This document shows positions 24,020 to 35,199 of a stretch of 64,000 bases of DNA, one piece after another (position 1 is the first letter of the stretch; each line of letters begins with the position of its first letter). The DNA is from Lamellibrachia columna (taxonomy: Eukaryota > Annelida > Polychaeta > Sabellida > Siboglinidae), in the NCBI GenBank assembly GCA_963662155.1, contig OY759274.1:35504795-35568794 (forward strand), written 5' to 3'. Under the pieces are notes generated by a model that made no database searches, was not told the origin of the DNA, and worked only from the letters and a program-made list of their open reading frames with translations. The position numbers and the translations under genes were made by a program.

Positions 24020-24579
24020 CGTGTGCATTGTTTCTATCTTCAAAAGTAAAGAGTTGTTTACCCTTTTAGTTGGGTGCCCGGCCCACCATGTGGCGCCACT
24101 ATAACAACATTTTCTCCGCTTGGTTATAAGGGGTTAGGGTTCAGCCTACTGTTACGTTTCCCACTGGCGACCATGTTAACGTTTTGCCTGACTATAAAAA
24201 GGGACCATCAAAAATTCTGAAACTTCTTACCTGCCATTGTCATAATCTCATTGACATGCTGATCGAGTTTAGTCAAAGTCTCGTACTTGTAACTCACTTA
24301 AAATGCCTGAACGTGCCATACCCGTTAATTTTTACCAATTTCTGCATGAATTACTACGCACAACTGCCTTGTGGCGAAAAAATTCCAAAAATCCTTCCGC
24401 CTATTAAAATCATCTAAAAATCCGTCACACTGTGAACATGTTCTACCAGCAAACTTGTCAATGTGCCTGGCTCAAATGCAGTTAGTTAAGTCAGATGATA
24501 TGATTTTTTTTAAATTACACATCTAAAATCACTCTTCCCTACATTCGTAACAAACCAGGAAGTCTAACTGAGGCATGAT

Positions 24580-24720
24580 CCCTTAGTTGGTACAGTCAAC
24601 CGCGCCTGGGAAACTTCGCGCATCTAACATGCCCGTCCTAAGGGGAGGGGCTCAAAGGATTCGAACGAACCCCCTTTTTTCAGAGAATTTTCTTTTTAAC
24701 TATAGCATTTTTAATAAATA
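24580..24720. repeat. Dispersed repeat shared, inverted, with the right window end
   Basis: ATGCCCGTCCTAAGGGGA followed by a TTCGAACGAACCCC stretch recurs as its reverse complement at 63885-63960. The adjacent phrase CAACCGCGCCTGGGAAACTTC (24597-24616) matches, inverted, 57095-57118 inside the TIR element. It is probably one end of a transposon not otherwise visible. Confidence 0.6.
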
Positions 24721-24965
24721 ATCCCATAAATCCCAGCTGAATGTGTACCGGTTCGTCCGAAACCGTTTTTAATAAACCGAGGACCCACGGGCCTGTGTAA
24801 CTAACTATAATACCTAATATCATTGGCTACATGTTTAACTTTGTGAATGCGAATAATAAATCACATGTACATATTGAAAGAAATTTGGCATATAACATAC
24901 TTTTCACAAACAAATGACTTTAAGTGAACTTTAACTGTCGCTATTAATTTATACCTATCGGTATA

Positions 24966-25125
24966 AAGCGTACTAAAGGGGTGGGGGGGATAAAGGCTCG
25001 CATACTGAAGGGGTGGGGTCATGGCCCGCGTACTAAAGGGGAGGGGTCAAGGCCCGCGTACTAATGGGGGAGGGGGGTCAAGGCCCGAGTGCTAAAGGGG
25101 GTGGGGTTCAAGGTCCGGGGCGCAC
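24966..25125. repeat. G-rich tandem repeat
   Basis: Five imperfect units of 26-32 bp containing CGTACTAAAGGGG, GGGTCAAGGCCCG and G-runs. The strand asymmetry and G-tracts could favour G-quadruplex formation. No coding role seen. Confidence 0.6.
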
Positions 25126-25149
25126 ATATATCAACATTTCGACAATGCG

Positions 25150-25397
25150 GTATACGCAGCAGCTGATTTTATGGGTCTCAAGCCCCCCTCCCCAGGCCAT
25201 GGAGGGGGGTCTTAGACCCCCCCCCCTGTGTCCGTGGCAAATATTACGGTAACTGACAACGTATATAAACCTACATCGGAACTACTGTAAATGTAAAGAC
25301 CCGTCCCGTCCCCACCTCCTCCACGTTCGTAAGAAGAACAACACATGGCTACGACTGACTGAGACCTGCCAGACGAACAAGCCTAGATCAGCCCCTG
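25150..25397. mobile_element. hAT-like MITE fragment
   Basis: This stretch (CCATGGAGGGGGGTCTTA, CCCCTGTGTCCGTGGCAAAT, ACTGACTGAGACC) is about 80% like 62950-63226 and ends at CTAGATCAGCCCCTG, matching CTAGATCCGCCCCTG there. The inverted form CAGGGGCGGAT is a typical hAT-type terminus. The left end is not clear. Confidence 0.55.
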
Positions 25398-25679
25398 ACA
25401 CGTGCTGTACACAAGTATTTAAATCTTTCCTGTGCAAAACACGTCTAATCACATGTTTGCGAGCAGCGACGAAAATCGATTAGCCTGCATGGCGACCGCT
25501 GTTTTACACCACTGTCATCCGGTCTAACCCAGTAGCGTCCAGCCTCGAACAGATTGAACTAGATCTGATGCAACCACGTGTCTTCGCCATTTTGCCGTGA
25601 CGGTTTTGCCGTCTGCCAGACTCAGAGATGGGAATACCACTGTCAACTCTCCCGCATAAGAGGGCAATACAGACATCAT

Positions 25680-25915
25680 ACGGGGCACGTTGTTACATCA
25701 TACGGGGCACGTTGTTACATCATACGGGGCACGTTGTTACATCATACGGGGCACGTTGTTACATCATACGGGGCACGTTGTTACATCATACGGGGCACGT
25801 TGTTACATCATAGGGGGGCACGTTGTTACATCATACGGGGCACGTTGTTACATCATACGGGGCACGTTGTTACATCATAGGGGGCACGTTGTTACATCAT
25901 ACGGGGCACGTTGTT
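25680..25915. repeat. 22-bp minisatellite of GGGGCACGTTGTTACATCAT units
   Basis: Eleven near-identical 22-bp units (GGGGCACGTTGTTACATCAT plus AC), with some units changed to AGGGG or AGGGGGG. It sits at the left of a TIR element copy; the same word occurs once or twice, not tandemly, at 57135-57178 in the sister copy. Open frames crossing it are not coding. Confidence 0.93.
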
Positions 25916-27006
25916 ACAGCAAAGCACGCGTGGATCGCAAAGCATGTGTCATTCGTACATGTTACTGTTGTTACACTAATTGGATAATAAGCACTTATAC
26001 GTTATATACACAGTGCGCATAAAAATGTAAGTGTTCACAGCTTCACATATTAAGCTTTACATTTTTAGTTACCAAATGGGACTCATTCCACGGATTCTTA
26101 CATAACAAACAATTATTGTGAATGGAATATAAATTATTGAATGGAGTATGAAATACTGCATGACAATATAAATGTAATGCGACTTCTACTTGATTGAATG
26201 ATGCACGCACGAACGCACACGCGCACGAACATCCACATTTCAATGAATCGTGCAATATTTAGTCATTGTTCAAATAGAGCCATAGTGCCATAAAAATTTA
26301 ACAAGATTAAACAAGATTGTCGCCCAAGGCAAAACACCCAGGTGGCAAGTGGACAAGGAAGTCATTGGCTTATCGAAAGTCCAACAATTTTTCATTTACG
26401 TATAACCCGCTCTTCGGATATACTTGTTATTTTTGTTTGACGCTGCTAGCATTTTCACTACTGGTTACAGACAAGTACGCTAGACTTCACAAATAAAATA
26501 AAACGTTTACACGTCTTAGTTAAATAAATGTTGTTCTACCAGTCATTGTCAGCACGCAACTCGCTGACTGAGCCATCGGTATGAACCGCCCGATAGTTGT
26601 TGCAGTTACAACAACTTGTCACAATACAATTGTAACAACTTGCCCCAAACCACAAATGTTTGCAGATGAACGCATGTGGGTGATGACAAATCCTGAATTT
26701 CAATTTAACTTCCACTTGGCATAACCCTTTACACTATATAGTAAATATATTTCAATTTTCATTCACGAAACATAAACAGCGGCTGCGTGAGGTGACATTA
26801 TGTGGGCATACAATAAATGTGGTTAAAAAGTCATTTTTTTCCACATCTCGTTAATTTCGTCTTCCTAGCTACCGATTTTTGGACAGTGTGTCTGCTGGAC
26901 TTCCTGGACTGGACTTCCAACCAACTACTGTCAATGGTATCTCCATATGTGTGCTATATTTTCGTAAAACAACGTGCCCCTGTATGCAACTAGCCCCGGT
27001 CTCCCC
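25916..27006. mobile_element. TIR element, GGGGAGAC family, copy A
   Basis: It aligns along its length with copy B at 57178-58843: ATGTGTCATTCGTACATGTTACTG, the TTTTTAGTTACCAAA block, the GGCAAGTGGACAAGGAA block, the GTAACAACTTGCCCC motif and the right end CCGGTCTCCCC followed by TA (27007-27008). No transposase is readable. The left terminus is lost or replaced by the 22-bp array. Confidence 0.75.
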
Positions 27007-27474
27007 TACCTACATGCCCCATTCCACAATTCTGCACTGAACACCGAAACAAATCGTTGTGAATAAAATGTTTCGGGGGAATTTCTCAATAAAATAGGTT
27101 TGGGAGAAACCGTGAGAACTACGAGCCGGTGCTGCGCCAGAGTCCTCTCAGTAAAACTAGATGTTACTTAGCGCAGATGAAACGCCTCTAACGGTCAGTG
27201 ACGTATTTAGGGGTGGGGCATTGGTTTAAATAAAAAAATTTTTTCGTATATATAGCCTGTTGCACCATTACGTGGTAACATTGTAAACTAATGGATGACT
27301 AAGCTTGTTTCAATAGTTTTATGGTACCTAACCTAAATTGAGTAAAACTTAATCTTAAACTTCCCGGTAACAATGTCAAGTATGGCTCAAACTCGAATAC
27401 TTCTTTAAATATTCCATAGATAACACATTTATCATTGTAAAATACATTTGATGACCATGTTTAAATATATTCTT

Positions 27475-28262
27475 CATGAAGTCTGATTTTAAGACAAATG
27501 CTTAGCCATTTGTGATTGACGACATTAGGAAAATGCCAAGAGTTAGAAAGACCACTTTAATATGAAATATTTTGAACAGTTTTATCCAAGTTGATTCATA
27601 CTCACTTTTATTATTTAAGTTGATTAATAATTTGTACATTATCACTGATAACTTTTCCTTGTGCTAGCTTAATCCAGAAATTAGCCATCTTTTGTTAATG
27701 TGTATCACTAGTGGTGGTCTGCCTAGTTCACAATATAATATTATGCATTTATGAGTAGATAGATTTGTTGACACACAATACCCTTCTACATAATTCCAAG
27801 TGAAGTTTTTCCATTATGTCACAATTCTCATGCCCCCATACTTCACTAACATATAACAGAATTGGTACAGCAGTATGATCAAATAGATGAAATATTAGAT
27901 CAGTCGGAAGATGTAATTGTCTTGACTTTTTTAATCAAACTATACGTAGCTTTTTGTGCTTGCACATATTTCCTTTACTTAGCAAGAACAAACCTTCCAT
28001 TATAATTCATGTTGACACCAACTGTTGTTGTTACAACAAGATAAACATAGTCAAAACAAACATCGAGGTTTGTTCCATTGAAAGAAAATGTAGGAATTTT
28101 ACGTGTTTTACCTTTAGAGAAGATCAACATTTTAGCCTTAGTTTTAATAATATTTAATGACCATAAGTTACAATAATGAGACACTGCATTTAAGCAATCC
28201 TGGAGTTCAGTGGCTGGCTCCGCCATTATGATAGTGTCAGCAGCACATAATAATATATATAC
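27475..28262 (-). mobile_element. LINE reverse transcriptase 3' remnant
   Basis: Minus strand. From 28260 downwards a degenerate YADD box (CAADTIIMAEP), then ELQDCLNAVSHYCNLWSLNI, KTKAKMLIFSKGK and further C-terminal LINE blocks such as VPILLYVSEVWG. Several stops and frame changes interrupt it, with a tail of VNHKWLSI-type sequence to about 27480. It is the 3' half of a non-LTR element, dead. Confidence 0.75.
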
Positions 28263-28362
28263 CTTTAGAAAAGCACATACATAATTAGTTTGAAGGATTC
28301 ACGCAACGTTGCAAGGATTCGCATAACGCTGTAGAGGTTCGCGTAACGTTTTCACCTGAACG

Positions 28363-28390
28363 GTCACGTGACAGTTGACCAGTGACGTAA
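28363..28390. promoter_or_regulatory. Perfect GTCACGTGAC palindrome next to a CRE-like TGACGTAA
   Basis: The decamer matches the E-box/CLEAR consensus exactly and is followed 11 bp later by TGACGTAA, close to an ATF/CREB site. Such pairs occur in animal promoters. A candidate splice-bounded exon follows on the plus strand at about 28718-28831. No protein family supports a gene here. Confidence 0.3.
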
Positions 28391-28717
28391 TAAAAGACAT
28401 TTAGCTTAGCAAGCCCCGCCGTCAGTTATTATCTATGACCAGAAGTCGACGGCAACTGGGCGAAAATAGCAATATTTCTCCTGAAAGATGAACCGCTAGG
28501 TACTTTCTTTAATTATTCTGATAAAACCTATGTTTTTGTATATAAAATATGTATTGGTAATGTATTCATTGCATCCATTAACCTAAATTCTAATCTCCTC
28601 GTCCATATCGGGTTATATTTTGCACATGGGCTCAGCTTGAACAAACTTAGTAAGACAGATCGTACGTCCCAGCTCAAATACGAAACAGATATTTCATAAT
28701 GATGTTCCAATGTTCCC

Positions 28718-28831
28718 AGTCCATCGCTTTCAAGCCATCCTACCCCACAACCTCGAGGTCCTCCATCACGTCCACGGGAAGAACCAAGTGCAAATCGCGG
28801 GAAAACATGACCATTACGTGAACATTGAACA
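28718..28831 (+). CDS. Candidate orphan exon
   Basis: Acceptor ATGTTCCCAG and donor CAG/GTAAGG frame a stretch open in only one phase, reading HRFQAILPHNLEVLHHVHG and ending HDHYVNIEQ. The other two phases contain stops. I recognise no family and no partner exons, so it may be chance or part of a gene outside the visible pattern. Confidence 0.2.
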
Positions 28832-28977
28832 GGTAAGGTGAGTACATACATCAATTTATGATGTATTGCCAGACTCTAGACAATATTAATAGTTGCGTTA
28901 GTTAGGTGTTTATTGTTGTGATTGTGTTGCGAGCTAGTTTGTATCAAAGCCACCTCGTGTACATCGTGTACGTCTTT

Positions 28978-29028
28978 GGCGGGGGTTCGGGGGGTTCGGG
29001 GGGTTCGGGGGGTTCGGGGGGTTCGAAC
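28978..29028. repeat. 10-bp GGGGGTTCGG tandem repeat
   Basis: Five copies of GGGGGTTCGG-type units. Followed at 29140-29290 by about 2.5 imperfect 60-bp units containing ATAATGTCGAGGAAC and GAACCGGTGTAGA. No gene. Confidence 0.75.
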
Positions 29029-29139
29029 GAACGATGTTGTTCCCCATGACGCCCTGTCCGTCACGCCTTCCTCGTTGACCGGGCCACGTGCATATCCCCT
29101 TCACTACGTCCCTTTTTATCTTGAACGGCTTTTGACTCA

Positions 29140-29295
29140 ATCGTAATGTCGGAGTACCGGTGTAGATATAATGTCGGGGAACCAACGCTAATTATGTCGG
29201 AGGAGAACCGGTGTAGACATAATGTCGAGGAACCAACGACCATAATGTCGGAGAAGTAGCGGTGCAGATATAATGTCGAGGAACAAACGATCAGA
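29140..29295. repeat. Approximately 60-bp imperfect tandem repeat
   Basis: TAATGTCGGAG, ACCGGTGTAGAYATAATGTCG and GGAACCAACG recur in order two to three times. Period is irregular. Confidence 0.55.
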
Positions 29296-30309
29296 ATTCC
29301 GACATCTTGCAGAAAGAGCGGAAGTGTCCAGTAGCTGGCGGTTGGGATACCAACGACGCATGAATGTCTACGTTTTGTCGACGCAACCTCAATGTCGGGC
29401 TCTCTTGTCGACATAGCCGACGCCCCGGAAGGCCCCGGTCTCGAGGTCGCATCCCTTGTGGGGGCAACGGGCGTTAGGAACGCCGACGTTTAGTAGAAGC
29501 AGCGTTGCGTCGAACATTTATTCATATTGCAATCACGATGTAAAGTATATGCCAGTTTGACAAGCTATATTTTTAGGCATCTAAATTATTAGTAAGGGGG
29601 GTCCTGGCGGGCCTTACCTGCTTTAGCATTAGGCTTCAAAATTACCGGTCAGATTTCACCATGTTTCATTTTAATCTTCTAGACAGTAAGTGTCTAAGTG
29701 ATGTTTACAATCACTCTTTTCTTTACGGTTTACAGTGATATCTATCTTCACTGTTTTTTTTTATTGACATCGTGAGTGATTATATTGCTACCCGTCTGTA
29801 TGTAACCGTCTGATGTACACCATTAAAATCGTTTCGAACCTAGAGAACAATGATTCTGTAGTACTCTATGTACTCTTTGGTCGAATGAGTACATATTCAG
29901 TTATAAATCTCGATCTGGCGAGCGCGAAGAAGACGGACAATCAAAACACATCTACATCTGTGAGAAATGCCTCCAGGACCATTGCGTGCGGCCGAGAAGA
30001 AGACAAGAAGAGGGAGACATTTATCTTACAACGAGATTGAATAAATGAGCATGTGCAAAATACGCATTTTCTAAAATTATAATATTATGCTGCATTAATA
30101 TTTCACAATCGGAAGTAGGAAACAGTTTAATAATAATAACTTTAATAATAACTTATAAATAATAATAATACATGAAATAAAAAAATTGCTAAACAAAACT
30201 GAACTAGACAAATTAAACCACACATAAAAGAATAAAATATAAAGTACCATTGGTAGTTAAATAAATAAATAGTTAATAAATTAATATTAATTAATAAATA
30301 AATAGACAA

Positions 30310-31265
30310 CTCAGCAGCTCGATCTTAAGTTCGATCGATTTCGCAGTTCTTCGGGTAGCGCGTTCCATAGGGTCAGCCCAGCACGCGAGAAAGAACGACA
30401 AGTTGTGGCGGGGAACTGTTAGTTAGAACGAAGGGCGCGGCGAGGCGCGGCACGTATGGCGTGACCAGCGAGGCTAGGTGTGCCGGGGAATACAAGAACT
30501 AGTAGCTTGTACTCAACGCGCCTCTTCACCGGCAACAAGTGGAGTTGTTTCAGTGCTGCCGTCATGCTACGCGATCACGATCACCCGCCTAATTCGTAGG
30601 ACGACTTTGGCCGCCGAGTGCTGGACCAACTCAAGGCGGTCGAGTAAACTGTCTGGTATTCCGCACAGCATAGCGTTGCCGTAGTCGATTCTGGAAGTAA
30701 CTAATGCAGGCACTAGACACTTGGTTGTACCGATCATTAGTGGGTCACGTAGGCGTGAAATTCGCTAGAGGTGGTAACACGCACTCCGGCATGCATTTGC
30801 TACTTGTGCCGCCATCGAGAGATCAGCGTCAATGGCGAATCCAAGATCTCTGACGACGGCAGATGTCGCTACAAGCTGACCGTAGATGTCGTTGAGTGTT
30901 ATTGTTATTGGCGCGCAGAGGCTGGATGATCTTATAACAGTGGCCTGCGATTTGGTCCCGTCGAGGATTAGCCCATTGTCACAGAGCCAAATGCACACGG
31001 ACACAGGCCTCCATTCTCGCAAGTGCATCTGCGTGCTTCGTTGGTGGGAAGTCGACGTTCAGCTGCGTGTCGTCGGGATACAAATGGTGTTGTATACCGT
31101 GTTGTTGGAGAAGCTTCACTAGTGGCACAATGTAGACATTGAAGAGTATTGGTCCGAGGACCGACCCTTGCGGAACTCCAGTCCTGATGACACTGCTCTC
31201 CGAGACTTCTTTCTTGACATTCGCACCACCGAGGTTCGGCCCTGCAGGTAGGATGCCAGTTTATT
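30310..31265 (-). mobile_element. CR1/Rex1-type LINE reverse transcriptase remnant
   Basis: Minus strand. From 31265: SYLQGRTSVV, then VKKEVSESSVIRTGVPQGS, GPILFNVYIVPLVKLL, a catalytic box reading YPDDTQLN (Ala to Pro), a one-base frame change near 31000, CDNGLILDGTKSQATVI, LRDLGF-type thumb sequence, and the C-terminal LINE pattern (VEYKLLVLVF, FSRAGLTLWNALP). The 5' part with endonuclease is absent. Just 3' of it (30125-30305) lies a TAA/TAAT-rich simple repeat, consistent with a LINE tail. Confidence 0.85.
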
Positions 31266-31390
31266 CCCGTAGTATTTTAGCAACCGAAACGTAGTCCGGG
31301 GTAAATATAAGGAGATTCAGCATAAACACAAGGTTCGCCATAAAAAAGTTTGATTTAACGCTGAGTGATTCAATCTTAGATATCATTATT

Positions 31391-31738
31391 TTATTGTTTT
31401 TTTTTAAACTCGAATATATCGTATTTTTGTGTGCGGATGTACTGAACGTATAACGATGAAACGACTGCATCGATCCAGCATACATATTTTTTCTGGTCGA
31501 GGCTTGTCTCTGTCGGTCTGGTTACATCCGTAATAATACCAGTCGGACAAAACCACAGATAGCGTTTTTCACTACTTATACAAGTAAATAAATCGCCGAA
31601 ATAAACAGAGCGCTGCTTTGAACGAGTAACTTTGTTGCATGGAAGAACTTTGCATCTGACACACTGATTTTGATTCAGCATAATATAGATCGCCCGCAAA
31701 TCGGGTAAAAACCGCGATGAGAAAAACTGTCCCTCCAT
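31391..31738 (-). CDS. Unassigned ORF
   Basis: It starts at a real ATG (MEGQFFSSRFLPDL) and is open for 115 codons. It is cysteine-containing (CVRCKVLPC, WFCP) and ends in a Lys-rich tail. I recognise no family. It lies between two transposon remnants and could be chance. Confidence 0.15.
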   Translation of the reverse strand: MEGQFFSSRFLPDLRAIYIMLNQNQCVRCKVLPCNKVTRSKQRSVYFGDLFTCISSEKRYLWFCPTGIITDVTRPTETSLDQKKYVCWIDAVVSSLYVQYIRTQKYDIFEFKKKQ

Positions 31739-31997
31739 CTAGTGAGTAGACCACCTAACAGTAAACCTCTTACTTCCCATCAGTGGCGACACCCACCATA
31801 TAATTTACACGCGGGACGTTGAGTAAACCAACGTTAGTTAGTCATACACTTATATTTTTGACGTCCTTATGCTGTCATACGGTTGCCGTGTGGTTATGCT
31901 ATGCATTACCATAACATTAGTGACATTTGACAGCACTAACTTTTTATAATCGTTAATTGAATATATTGCCTGGTGCAAGACGCCCCTTCTGTGGGGA

Positions 31998-32042
31998 ATG
32001 AAGCCTTCATGCCCCATAGAAGCCTTCATGCCCCATAGAAGG
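31998..32042. repeat. Two-copy 20-bp repeat
   Basis: AGCCTTCATGCCCCATAGA occurs twice in tandem. It may belong to the 3' flank of the pogo-type element. Confidence 0.5.
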
Positions 32043-32139
32043 TCCGTTGTATATAATACGAATATTGAAATGAAACAAACTCGTGATCAACGTGAAAATG
32101 GAGTTATGTTATGTACCTGTATGCAAAAGGCACCGTCGT

Positions 32140-33870
32140 TCAGTAGCTATCGGACTCGCAGTTTGGCCACATGAAACAACGCATTCCCGGCGTGCAGTCT
32201 TTGTGTGACCATTTCTGGCACAACTGACACTGCACCCACACCTCCCGAGTTCTGGTGTTCACGAACGGCTCGCCGCAAATTACACCCGGTCAATCTTCCT
32301 CCTCATTGCTGGTGCTGATGCGGCTTCTCTTTGGTTTCTTTTTGCTCTTGTAAAGATACGAAGTCAACACCGCGGCTGATTCGACAACACGTGACCTCGG
32401 GCGTGGACGGGAAAGTTTTTGCCTTGGCGACAGTTCCTCTATGAGGTCACTGACCAACTGGTGTGTCGGCGGCACGGCTGTGGATGATCCGACGGTCGGC
32501 GGCAAGGCTGTCGATGATCCAGCGGTCGGCAACAAGGCTGTCGGTGATTCAGCGGTCGGCAACAAGGCTGTCGATGATCCAACGGTCGGAGACAAGGCTG
32601 TTGATGATCCGGCAGTCTGCGGCAAGGCTGTCGATGATTCAGCGATCGGCGACAATGCTGTCGATGATCCAGCGGTCGGCGGCAAGGCGTATTCGTCAGG
32701 TGCAACGTATTCCTCATTGGTGAAGATGTCTGCATCATATGGCCAAAGTCCACACGTCCGAAAGCCAGCCATGGCTTTGTTTGGTGTGGCGGATCGCAGG
32801 AAGGCCTTTCCGAATATCGCTGCCATGTCGTAAGCAGGGATTCTTCTTCCTGGGTTGGCAACCATCCAGCTGTCAGCCGCTGCGTAATACGCACTCTTCA
32901 GAGACTTGAATTATGACCTGTCCAACGGCAGCATCTTGTGTGAGCTGTGTGGAGGCAGTGTGATTAAGGTAATCCCACGGCTCCTCGCATACTCTACTGC
33001 AGCCAGAGTCTTGTGACTGTGGTGGCCATCGACGATGTCAACTGATGCGTTCGTTAAACTGACAAAATGTTCCAACCGCTTCACAAACAGAGTCAGTCCA
33101 GCCGTTGAGACTACAGTAGCCAACACATTCATACGGCGCACCTTTCGTCAGCGACGCCACCATTCTCTTTCTCGGAAAGATGAACATCGGTGGTAGATAT
33201 CTGCCGACAGCGTTCACCCCGCAGATAACAGTGACGGTGGCGCCGCGCTCTCGGCTTGTCACTTTCCCCAGTGACGAACTCCTTTGATGGCAACGATCTT
33301 GCCTGGCTTTTGGACATTCGTGACTCCGGTCTCGTCCATGTTCCATATTCTTGCTGATGTATAGATGAACATCTCCAGCTGTGATCTTTACAGTTCGAAG
33401 AACTGGTGTACCTTTGGTCAGTTGGACCCGACAGCCTGCGCAGTGTTGGTGCCTTGTGGTCGCCCTGAGTGCTAGGTCTTCGTGCCATTTGAAGAAACTG
33501 CGCAGCCATTCGCGGACCGCCATCTTCGTTTCGGCAGAGAAGTTGTCTATCAGACCCAACTTCTTCGCCAGATCGTAGGCCGAGCTTCTCACATCTACAG
33601 TTATCAACCCATATAAACATTTCTCCGTATAAAAAATGTGGCCGTGGAGAGTGCGTTCGGCGGTGGTGGGTAGTACTGGCTTCCTCGGCCGCAGCGCAAG
33701 GGCGCCTCAAGTACCGACCCTGTTGTTGCGGTGTCTTCGCAACGCAACGTACGTACGACTAACTGTCTTCAGCGGCTGTTATTCCAAAGTTAAAAGTGCA
33801 GCTTTCAGCGTTTCATCACCGTACGCACCCCGTTCCGTTTTCCGCCTGTATGTGCGAATAATGTCTAAAC
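32140..33870 (-). pseudogene. Pogo/jerky-type DDE transposase, frameshifted
   Basis: Minus strand. N-terminal helix-turn-helix region (AYGDETLKAALLTLE, then a stop; LKTVSRTYV; RPRKPVLPTTAERTLHGHI), a CENP-B-like segment (ETKMAVREWLRSFFKW), and a DDE core in three frames: IWNMDETGVT (first Asp at 33334-33336), ERGATVTVICGVNA, FIFPRKRM, DGHHSHKTLAAVEYA (33028-33030) and LPPHSSHKMLPLDR (32920-32922). After this a frame runs through PGRRIPAYDMAAIFGKAFLR, a Thr/Ala/Leu-Pro repeat, and a basic KKKPKR stretch to a TGA at 32290. Beyond that stop the same frame reads a PHD-like ICGEPF, QCQLCQKWSH, KDCT, WPNC. Several stops, shifts and lost start make it non-functional. Confidence 0.88.
32460..32690. 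repeat. 39-bp minisatellite inside the transposase gene
   Basis: About six units encoding a 13-residue repeat on the minus strand (SSTALPPTVG type). The period is a multiple of three, so it was tolerated in frame in the C-terminal linker of the transposase. Confidence 0.85.
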
Positions 33871-33879
33871 AAAGAAATA

Positions 33880-35025
33880 ACTTGTTCACTAAGCAAGCAA
33901 TCAAACTTCACACAGGTCTGCAAATATTGTGTTCAATAAGTTGTGAATGACACTCCGCATTGACCGTATCAGATGAACCTCGAATGGAATAACAACAACA
34001 ATTGCTTGAAATCATATTATATTACATATTGTTGTATAGTTCCAATTCCACAACACCGAAAAATTCATTAGAATTTCATTAATGAATAATTCCAAATAAT
34101 ACTCTGTTCTGCCGGCCTGTGTCGATTATGCATATTTTTCCCGCGCTTATCGGCAAGCTTCGACGTGACGTCACTGATGATAAGGAAGTGCTACAAGACT
34201 GGGACTTTGATTGTAATGCAAACAGTAGTAAGAATAAAGTAACGTGTAGTTGGTCTAAGTTCCCTACGGAGCCAACTTTGTTTAAACAAGCAAACGTCAA
34301 GCCGACGAAGCACAGCCGGCTTTGCTCGCTTCGAGAAAACCTGTTTCGACTACGATCCGGACCAGAGAAGGTGCAGCCCTGGGTTATTCTGGAGCTAAAA
34401 TCTCTTTGGAAGAGGATGATGTGCCCACATTATTCCCAGTAGTGGAAGCTATGTTGATGACACTAATCCGTAGAACACAGGCAGCGACACGTGCGTAAAC
34501 GACCGCGGTCCACTTAAGATCGAAGCGAGCAGTCAGCGTGGATACAGGTGAAGTCGGCGCACGGTGAATTCGGCCCGGTGAATTCGGACAATATTCTTTG
34601 GAGAGTTCGGCCCGCAACTCTTGTAACTTCGGCCTCAGAGCACAACGGGCATGGTGATTTCGGCCCAAACGATTGTGCAGCGAACACATGAAGCTTAGTG
34701 TGTGTCTTACTGTGAATAAAGCATTATATTTATTCTCTCATGTGTTAATTGATTTATTTCCACATTAACCCGAAATTGTTTCTTTTTAACTGCTTTTGTA
34801 GCTTTCGCTTCCTTTCGCATAAATTACGGCGCTATATTTTTCCATTTTAAATAATGATAATTTAAATAAATAAAATTACAATAATCATAATATCTTGTTT
34901 CTATATTTCAGATTTTCATGCGTTTCCCTCATCAATGGAAATTCTCCCCAGTTTTTGTTTTTAATGAAATCAAATACAGAGCATAGACAGCGACAAACGA
35001 TTATTGTATTGTGAATACAACGGAG
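33880..35025. other. Unassigned stretch
   Basis: No gene is recognised. Near 34557-34670 the words GGTGAATTCGG and TTCGGCCCG recur several times. Frames of about 100 codons on both strands (34119-34442 plus, 34384-34689 minus) match no family. Confidence 0.3.
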
Positions 35026-35029
35026 CCAC

Positions 35030-35196
35030 ATGTCACGTGGTCAAACATTACTCTTACTTCCATATAACGATAAAAAATTACAACAACAAACGCTAGCTAT
35101 ATATTTTACCCCTAGCAAGGCATAGGAGTTGACAAGTTTTCGTTTATTTTGACCTTTCTTTAGAAGTAAGAGTAATGTTTGACCATGTCATATGTG
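35030..35196. repeat. Foldback repeat
   Basis: GTCAAACATTACTCTTACTTC at 35041-35061 reappears as its reverse complement at 35163-35183, with similar flanks (CACGTGG and CATGG). A loop of about 100 bp separates the arms. It resembles a small foldback MITE. Confidence 0.75.
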
Positions 35197-35199
35197 TAT

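Noticed and set aside
25680..25915. CRISPR-like array (22-bp repeats)
   Set aside because: Units are contiguous with no spacers, and the genome is eukaryotic. The same applies to arrays at 46985-48895, 60956-61505 and 63404-63755.
29061..29414. 117-codon minus-strand frame with Ser-Thr-Leu-Tyr-Leu-His-Arg repeats
   Set aside because: It follows the imperfect 60-bp tandem repeat; no other support.
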